DNA of 53,509 nt from Streptomyces sp. ISL-1 (GTDB taxonomy: Bacteria > Actinomycetota > Actinomycetes > Streptomycetales > Streptomycetaceae), in contig NZ_JAGGOI010000050.1 in NCBI RefSeq assembly GCF_018614585.1, positions 1-53,509 on the forward strand, given 5' to 3'. A model generated the notes under the pieces. The model saw only the letters and a list, made by a program, of their open reading frames with translations. It did no database searches and had not been told where the DNA came from. The position numbers were made by a program, and so were the translations under genes. Shown piece by piece: positions 49,243-53,509 of the stretch; positions within the stretch are counted from its first letter, which is position 1; every line of letters begins with the position of its first letter.

Positions 49243-49284
49243 TGCCCCCGGCAGGATTCGAACCTGCGACACCCGCTTTAGGAG
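49243..49284 (-). other. tRNA-Arg(CCU) 3'-half, candidate att site 3
   Basis: On the plus strand TGCCCCCGGCAGGATTCGAA then CCTGCGACACCCGCTTTAGG and AG. On the minus strand this is anticodon loop CTCCTAAAG, variable loop, T-arm GCAGG-TTCGAAT-CCTGC and acceptor CGGGGGCA. It is the best-preserved of the copies; the anticodon is CCU. No D-arm or 5' acceptor follows at 49285, so it is a 3'-half of the kind left at the far end of an integrated element. Confidence 0.75.
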
Positions 49285-49801
49285 TTCGATCCGAGCCTGC
49301 TCCGGCTGCGGCCGTCGCTTGATACGACGGCCGGACAGGGACGCTGGTGTATGTCCCGGTCCGGCGTCGTTGAAGTCAGCCGTGGATGTCAGAGACCTTC
49401 TGATCCGTAGCTAAGAATGGATCGGTCATCCAGAGTCATTACGGCTGTTTTCGGGCCGCTGTCGACTTCATGGCGGGCGCTGTCGGGCGCTGTCGCTGCT
49501 GTACTTCACTGCTGTACGGAGGGGGCGTGCGCCTCATCATCACCAGAGCCACCAGTGGGGTAAGTGCCCTTGATCTGCTGCGGTGGTGCTTGTCGCGGTT
49601 GCTGGTCCAGGGCGGGGGAGCCCGTAGATGGCCGTGACTTACCAACCGGTCGGGCACGCATCGGGCACGCGTTCAGCTGCACGGGTTGACGCAGTCCAGG
49701 CCATGATCCTATTGTCCGCCTTGCGCGTGGTTGCAGCCGACGGCAATGAAAGCCGACCGGATTCTTGATTAATGCCGAAATCTGAGTAAGTGAGGGTAGT
49801 C
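49285..49801. other. Island non-coding region
   Basis: About 500 bp without a recognised gene. It contains 22-bp motif B (49496-49517). The right end provides GAGGG before the small membrane protein. Base composition here is less GC-rich than in flanking genes, consistent with transferred DNA. Confidence 0.4.
49496..49517 (+). repeat. 22-bp bipartite motif, copy B
   Basis: CTGCTGTAC-TTCA-CTGCTGTAC: the two 9-bp halves are identical, making this the cleanest copy. It lies 210 bp beyond att copy 3. Confidence 0.6.
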
Positions 49802-50077
49802 GTGGGGGTGCTGCTCTCGTACCTGGCCCTTTTCCTTATTGAATGCGGCTTGATGGCGCTGCAGATTGTCGGCGCGTTCCTGCTCATGTTGAGTGCCGCT
49901 CTGTTTATCCGGCGCTTCGCTATTGCGCGCAAGCGTCGAGCCGATGGCCACTTCCCGAAGGCGACGCCAGCGGCACCATATGTGCTTGGCGGCATCGGCA
50001 TTTGCTTGCTGGTTCCTACTTCGGCAGCGCTCTTCCTCGGGAGGGAGTCAGGCCTTTTTGAAACCTGGGCGATATAG
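49802..50077 (+). CDS. Small membrane protein, hypothetical
   Basis: The 91-residue product (GTG 49802 after GAGGG) has three hydrophobic helices: VLLSYLALFLIECGLMA, VGAFLLMLSAALFI, and VLGGIGICLLVPTSAALFLG, with a basic loop RRFAIARKRRADGHFPKA between the second and third. It is an integral membrane protein of unknown role. Codon use has more A/T at third positions than in the backbone genes, suggesting recent transfer. No neighbour gives a functional hint. Confidence 0.5.
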   Translation: MGVLLSYLALFLIECGLMALQIVGAFLLMLSAALFIRRFAIARKRRADGHFPKATPAAPYVLGGIGICLLVPTSAALFLGRESGLFETWAI

Positions 50078-50151
50078 GCCGAAACCGTTGTGGTCTACGG
50101 GGGCATCGTCGGCCTGTCGAGGCTGGTAGCGGTCGGCTGCGGGCGCGGTGG

Positions 50152-50173
50152 TTGCTGCACCTCGCTGCTGTAC
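50152..50173 (+). repeat. 22-bp bipartite motif, copy C
   Basis: TTGCTGCAC-CTCG-CTGCTGTAC. It is followed at once by the 25-bp repeat at 50181-50205. Confidence 0.55.
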
Positions 50174-50180
50174 ATCACCA

Positions 50181-50205
50181 GTTTGGAAGATCCCGTATGC
50201 GGGTG
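50181..50205 (+). repeat. 25-bp dispersed repeat, copy 2
   Basis: GTTTGGAAGATCCCGTATGC followed by GGGTG differs from the 45153-45177 copy at two positions. Confidence 0.55.
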
Positions 50206-50499
50206 GCCACTGACCTGGTGGTCATTGACCTGCGCGTTCGACAGTCGTTCCCCGACATTCCCCGCTGTTCCCCGTCGAACGCCACTCGATCGAGCAAGCA
50301 GCGGGCACACGGGGTGACCTACTGGCGTTCGATCTCCTGAACGTTCGCCTTCCGCAGGGTGAGTACGCGGTCGGTGCCCCGGTAGAAATGAACGAAGTCA
50401 CCGTCTACCTGGTAGCTCTAGCCGGATCGGTCAGCGACGGTCATACAGGTCGCTTCGAGGTCCCTTAGGGTCGCTACCGGACGAGTGCGGTTGCTGCGG

Positions 50500-50521
50500 T
50501 TGCGGTACTTCGCTGCTGTAC
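50500..50521 (+). repeat. 22-bp bipartite motif, copy D
   Basis: TTGCGGTAC-TTCG-CTGCTGTAC, preceded by another related half (TTGCTGCGG, 50491-50499). TTGTTTAGAAGACC follows, a looser echo of the 25-bp repeat that follows copy C. Confidence 0.55.
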
Positions 50522-50733
50522 GTCAGTGCTTGTTTAGAAGACCGCAGAGCCGAGCACCCCTAGACCAGCGATCATGAAGACGGCGCCGAACACCCTGCAC
50601 GTGGTGACGCTGCCTGGCCAAGATCGATAGGCGTAGGACATGGCTGCAATCGCTCGGCGGTCGCGCGAACATTGATCGCTACGAGTCCTCCGCCGTCGGC
50701 GAGCGAGCGCAGGTGCGGCCGATCAGCAGACAT

Positions 50734-51927
50734 CTAGCGGAGGGAGCGGAAACCTGTGCGCAGCTCGTCCACCAGCAGTTCAGGCTGCTCCCAGGCGGCG
50801 AAGTGGCCGCCCTTGGGCAACTGGTTGTAGTGGATGAGGTTGGGGTAGGCCTGCTCGGTCCAGCTGCGGGGGGCCTGGTGCAGTTCGTCCGGGAACACGC
50901 TGACCGCGACCGGGATGGTTATGCCCTTGGCTGAGAAGAACTGCGAGGTGTTCTCGCCGTACAGGCGGGCGGCGGACACCGCGGTGTTGGTCAGCCAGAA
51001 CAGGGTGACGTTGTCCAGGACGTCATCGCGGGTCAGGCCCTCTTCCACGCCGTTGAAGACCCGCGAGATCAGCCCCAGGCTCTTCGCGTCGTGGTCGAGC
51101 ATGAATGCCGCAAGGCCCACGGGCGAGTCCGCCAGGCCGGTGAGGCTCTGCGGCCGTGTGGCCATCTCCAGCGCGTAGTACACGTGCTGATAGAAGAACT
51201 GCAGTTGCTCGATCGCCCGCTGTTCCTCCTCGGAGTAGTCGGCCTCCGGCACGGGGTTGCCCGTCAGGATCGCTACTTCCACCGCCGGCGGGACCTCAGC
51301 GGGCATGTTGACGTGGATGCCGAGCAGTTCCGGGGGCTTCTGAAGCGCCATCGTCTCGGTGATGAGCGCGCCCCAGTCACCGCCCTGCGCGACGAACCGC
51401 GTGTATCCCAGGCGCTTCATCAGCTCGGTCCAGGCTCGCGCGATGCGCTCAGGACCCCAGCCCTTCTCGGTGGGCTTGCCCGAGAACCCGTAGCCGGGGA
51501 TCGACGGGACCACCACATCGAAGGCCTCCGATGCGCTGCCGCCGTGGGCGGTGGGGTTTGTGAGCGGTTCGATGATCTTCAGCTGCTCGACAATCGAGCC
51601 GGGCCAACCGTGCGTGACGATCAGCGGCAGGGCGTTCTCGTGCTGGGAGCGGACGTGGATAAAGTGAATGTCCAGCCCGTCGATCTCCGTGATGAAGTTC
51701 GGCAGAGCCTTCAGCTTCGCCTCGACCTTGCGCCAGTCGTATTCTGACGCCCAATAGTGGGCAAGGGCCTGAACTGTTGAGAGTTGCGTGCCCTGCGACT
51801 GGTCCGAAACTGTCTCCTTTTCGGGCCAGCGCGTCGCCTCGATGCGCTGTTTGAGATTGTGGAGATCGGCGTCCGAAAACTCGAAGGAGAACGGTCGGAT
51901 CTCTGTAGCTTCTGATGTGGCAGTCAT
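50734..51927 (-). CDS. Epoxide hydrolase (EHN-type alpha/beta hydrolase)
   Basis: The 397-residue product has the N-terminal EHN domain (IRPFSFEFSDADLHNLKQRI, ASEYDWRKVEAKLKALPNF) and an alpha/beta hydrolase core. The oxyanion loop HGWPGS lies at 106-111, the nucleophile Asp184 in QGGDWGALIT, and the catalytic His near 375 in KGGHFAAWEQPE. Lid tyrosines are present (FYQHVYYALE). It opens epoxides to diols, as in microsomal epoxide hydrolase relatives; actinobacterial members detoxify or tailor metabolites. ATG 51927 has GGGAGA upstream. The gene is intact and monocistronic within the island zone. Confidence 0.92.
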   Translation of the reverse strand: MTATSEATEIRPFSFEFSDADLHNLKQRIEATRWPEKETVSDQSQGTQLSTVQALAHYWASEYDWRKVEAKLKALPNFITEIDGLDIHFIHVRSQHENALPLIVTHGWPGSIVEQLKIIEPLTNPTAHGGSASEAFDVVVPSIPGYGFSGKPTEKGWGPERIARAWTELMKRLGYTRFVAQGGDWGALITETMALQKPPELLGIHVNMPAEVPPAVEVAILTGNPVPEADYSEEEQRAIEQLQFFYQHVYYALEMATRPQSLTGLADSPVGLAAFMLDHDAKSLGLISRVFNGVEEGLTRDDVLDNVTLFWLTNTAVSAARLYGENTSQFFSAKGITIPVAVSVFPDELHQAPRSWTEQAYPNLIHYNQLPKGGHFAAWEQPELLVDELRTGFRSLR

Positions 51928-52287
51928 GTGGGTCTCCCTGGTCGCTCGCCCGAATCAGGCCGCGACGCAGTTCCCACCGTCTGTGCGAACGGCAGGGCGC
52001 TACCTTCCCTCCCGCAACAACCATCGCGACTGGATCATCGCCTAAAGCAGCCTGCGCGTTATGCACCAGCCTAGTAGGCCATCCGGGTGACGCATCTCGG
52101 AGCGGTAGACAGATGGCGGGTCTGCCGGCGAGAGGACGATCAGCATTCCTGCTATCTAGGCCATGCGCCCCACGTCGCCGACGCTGCGACTACGGTCGGA
52201 GACTAATTCTGGCGCGGCGGCCTGGGGACGCAGTCCACACCGGGGCTGGCGATTGGGCAGCGGTCTGCTGTGGGCACTGGGGGCATA
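51928..52287. other. Intergenic, no gene recognised
   Basis: This 360-bp stretch is upstream of the epoxide hydrolase gene and ends at the tRNA-Ser fragment. It presumably carries the hydrolase promoter. No gene is seen. Confidence 0.45.
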
Positions 52288-52349
52288 GCGGTCTTGAAAA
52301 CCGTCGTGGCAGCGATGTCACCGTGGGTTCAAATCCCACACCCACCGCA
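52288..52349 (+). other. tRNA-Ser(UGA) 3'-half, candidate att site
   Basis: The anticodon stem-loop GCGGT-CTTGAAA-ACCGT (anticodon UGA), a long variable arm, T-arm GTGGG-TTCAAAT-CCCAC and acceptor strand ACCCACC with discriminator G are all in order. The 5' acceptor GGTGGGT and D-arm are not found upstream, so this is not a complete tRNA. It is followed by a perfect terminator, as at a real tRNA gene end. It fits the right end of an element integrated at the tRNA-Ser(UGA) 3' end. Confidence 0.7.
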
Positions 52350-52353
52350 GGTG

Positions 52354-52390
52354 AACGGCCCCTGACCAGGCAACTTGGTCAGGGGCCGTT
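52354..52390 (+). terminator. Strong terminator after the tRNA-Ser fragment
   Basis: AACGGCCCCTGACCA (52354-52368) pairs perfectly with TGGTCAGGGGCCGTT (52376-52390), loop GGCAACT: a 15-bp stem, followed by CTCATG. It is probably the native terminator of the tRNA-Ser gene, carried with the att site. Confidence 0.85.
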
Positions 52391-52516
52391 CTCATGAGCG
52401 TTGTCCGCCAGCGACCGCTGTTCCCCGCTGTTTCCCGACCGGACGGGCACGGGAAGGGCACGGCCGCTTGACCGCTGCTTGGAAGCCATCCTGGACGGCC
52501 CTGGAGCGTCATGACT

Positions 52517-53215
52517 TCAGGCGTCGGGGTTCTTCCCTTCGGCTGTCTTTACCAGTCGATCGACTTGGTACTTGGCAAGCACCTGCATGTCTTCAGTCGC
52601 CTTGAGGTCCGAGCCCCACAAGCGGACGACTGTCGCACCGACACGCAGCATCACGTCGGTGGAGTAGTCGCCAGCGTCCCCCTGCGAGAACGCATCGGTC
52701 TCGTCAGCACCCGCCGAGATCTTCAGTGGACTCGTCGGGATTTGCCCTTCGGTCCCGGCGTGCACCGTCTTCACCAGACCCTTCATGGCGACGCGTGCAT
52801 CCTCGACAGAGCCGAAGGCGTAGACCGTGAAGTGAACGGACGCGCCGCGGTCGCCCGCAGGTAGGTCCTCCGGGGTTTCGATACGGCGCTTCCCCACGGC
52901 CGTCAGGCCGGCACAGCTCGTGCCGGTGTCGCCGCCGCACTCGTCCGCCGCCTCCGGCCCGACCTCTACACGGGACTTGCTTCTGAACCCACCGATCCAG
53001 CCCGCGGGAAGGCTGCCGTCGCTTGGCAGCGCTACGCGCAACTGTTCCGCAGACAAGGTGACCTGAGTATCGTCTTCGTGCCCTTCCAGTGAGTCGCCGT
53101 TTTGTCGCTCGGTCTGTCCGCCGCTCGACGAGGCGTCGGTGGTTTCTCCGACGCACCCGGTCAGTCCTGCTACCAGTAGCGCTGACAGCGCGAGGCTCCG
53201 TATGGCCGCCTTCAC
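52517..53215 (-). CDS. Secreted lipoprotein, hypothetical
   Basis: The 232-residue product from GTG 53215 (GGGGGAG upstream) has a lipoprotein signal: AIRSLALSALLVAGLTGC with lipobox LTGC at residues 18-21. A Ser/Gly/Gln-rich linker and a domain follow, with VALPSDGSLPAGWIGGFRSK, a Cys pair in DECGGDTGTSCAGL, VHFTVYAFGSVEDARVAMKG, and VMLRVGATVVRLWG. It resembles Streptomyces membrane-anchored proteins of the PknH-sensor/DUF type, with two Cys probably joined in a disulfide. It is tethered to the outer face of the membrane. The ligand is unknown. Confidence 0.8.
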   Translation of the reverse strand: MKAAIRSLALSALLVAGLTGCVGETTDASSSGGQTERQNGDSLEGHEDDTQVTLSAEQLRVALPSDGSLPAGWIGGFRSKSRVEVGPEAADECGGDTGTSCAGLTAVGKRRIETPEDLPAGDRGASVHFTVYAFGSVEDARVAMKGLVKTVHAGTEGQIPTSPLKISAGADETDAFSQGDAGDYSTDVMLRVGATVVRLWGSDLKATEDMQVLAKYQVDRLVKTAEGKNPDA

Positions 53216-53355
53216 GTCAACTCCCCCAGGTCGATGATCACTTGATGTGGCAACCTAACCGCATTCGGAAACCGCAGGCCACCCCGAATCTCGGCTTCCC
53301 TTCTTGGCCAGCGGCCGGTTCGGGCGCCAACTACCACTGAGGTCGGTGGAGCGGC

Positions 53356-53500
53356 TTTGGGCGGGAGCTGCCATGGGGCGAGAGATCATGGCCCCTTACG
53401 CTGGCCGCGAATCGGGCAGCACCTCGCCTGCCCGCAATAGCCCGATCTGGGGCCGTGATCTTAGAGGCTCGCCCCATGGTGGCTGCCTAAAGCCCAAGAC
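53356..53500. repeat. 145-bp imperfect inverted repeat (cruciform or small element)
   Basis: Three paired blocks face each other: CATGGGGCGAG (53372-53382) with CTCGCCCCATG (53468-53478); GATCATGGCCCC (53384-53395) with GGGGCCGTGATC (53449-53460, one mismatch); ATCGGGC (53411-53417) with GCCCGAT (53440-53446). Outer TGGGC...GCCCA sequence may extend it. It lies upstream of the lipoprotein gene and near the window edge. It could be a MITE-like element or a structured RNA. Confidence 0.6.
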
Positions 53501-53509
53501 CGGGAAGTT

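Larger units (their letters stand above)
50078..50733. other. Island non-coding region with repeats and a gene tail
   Basis: This stretch holds 22-bp motifs C and D and the second 25-bp repeat. On the minus strand, about 50319-50414, DGDFVHFYRGTDRVLTLRKA then NVQEIERQ and a stop looks like the C-terminal end of a small protein, but an in-frame stop sits just upstream and no start is present, so it is a remnant. Confidence 0.4.

Overview
The window is high-GC actinobacterial DNA, most likely from a Streptomyces or close relative. Pointers are the strong G/C bias at third codon positions, frequent GTG starts with GGAGG-type ribosome sites, a fused fbiC (coenzyme F420), an XRE/DUF5753 regulator beside a DUF397 protein, a GPP34 protein, SpoIIE-type phosphatases and the intergenic CCGGCGTTTGAGGA repeat. 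No rRNA, CRISPR array, phage structural gene or antibiotic megasynthase is present.

Region 1 (1-15.4 kb) is accessory and scarred. It opens in the end of an IS3-family element. Intact genes for redox and stress functions (flavin disulfide reductase, two-domain NmrA protein, CGNR regulator, MsrA, a secreted barrel protein, a CPA2 antiporter, an MDR reductase) alternate with gene debris: the first 79 residues of a PLP decarboxylase, IS5-type transposase halves, and a decayed inverted copy of a piece of the 14 kb operon. Its most interesting unit is a tightly overlapping operon at 12.65-14.99 kb: sulfite-oxidase-like molybdoenzyme, FAD/NAD reductase, DUF6510 zinc-ribbon protein and RraA-like protein, with an FMN reductase just downstream.

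Region 2 (15.4-38.9 kb) looks like chromosome backbone: serine hydrolase, fbiC, an ADP-ribosylglycohydrolase, a sodium/solute symporter, an SDR, the XRE/DUF397 pair, GPP34, a D-Ala-D-Ala carboxypeptidase with a giant acidic N-terminal tail, a polytopic membrane protein and a PAS-SpoIIE phosphatase. Even here three genes are broken: a phytoene-desaturase-like C-terminus, an ATPase-TPR gene with an internal deletion, and a secreted formylglycine-enzyme-like gene with a one-base deletion.

Region 3 (39-52.4 kb) is an accretion zone of integrative elements. Copies of the 3' half of tRNA-Arg(CCU) lie near 39.1, 44.5 (a tandem double) and 49.25 kb, and the 3' half of tRNA-Ser(UGA) lies at 52.3 kb. 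Between them are an excisionase-integrase stub, a frameshifted and truncated tyrosine integrase, and a repeated 22-bp motif made of two 9-bp direct repeats (four copies, 43.75-50.5 kb). Cargo includes TerB, a frameshifted SMI1/KNR4 protein, GNAT, DUF6584, CPCC, a collagen-like secreted protein, a RibD-type reductase, a VOC protein and an epoxide hydrolase. The window ends with a lipoprotein gene and a 145-bp imperfect inverted repeat.

All functional names come from recognising motifs and family resemblance by eye; no database search was run.
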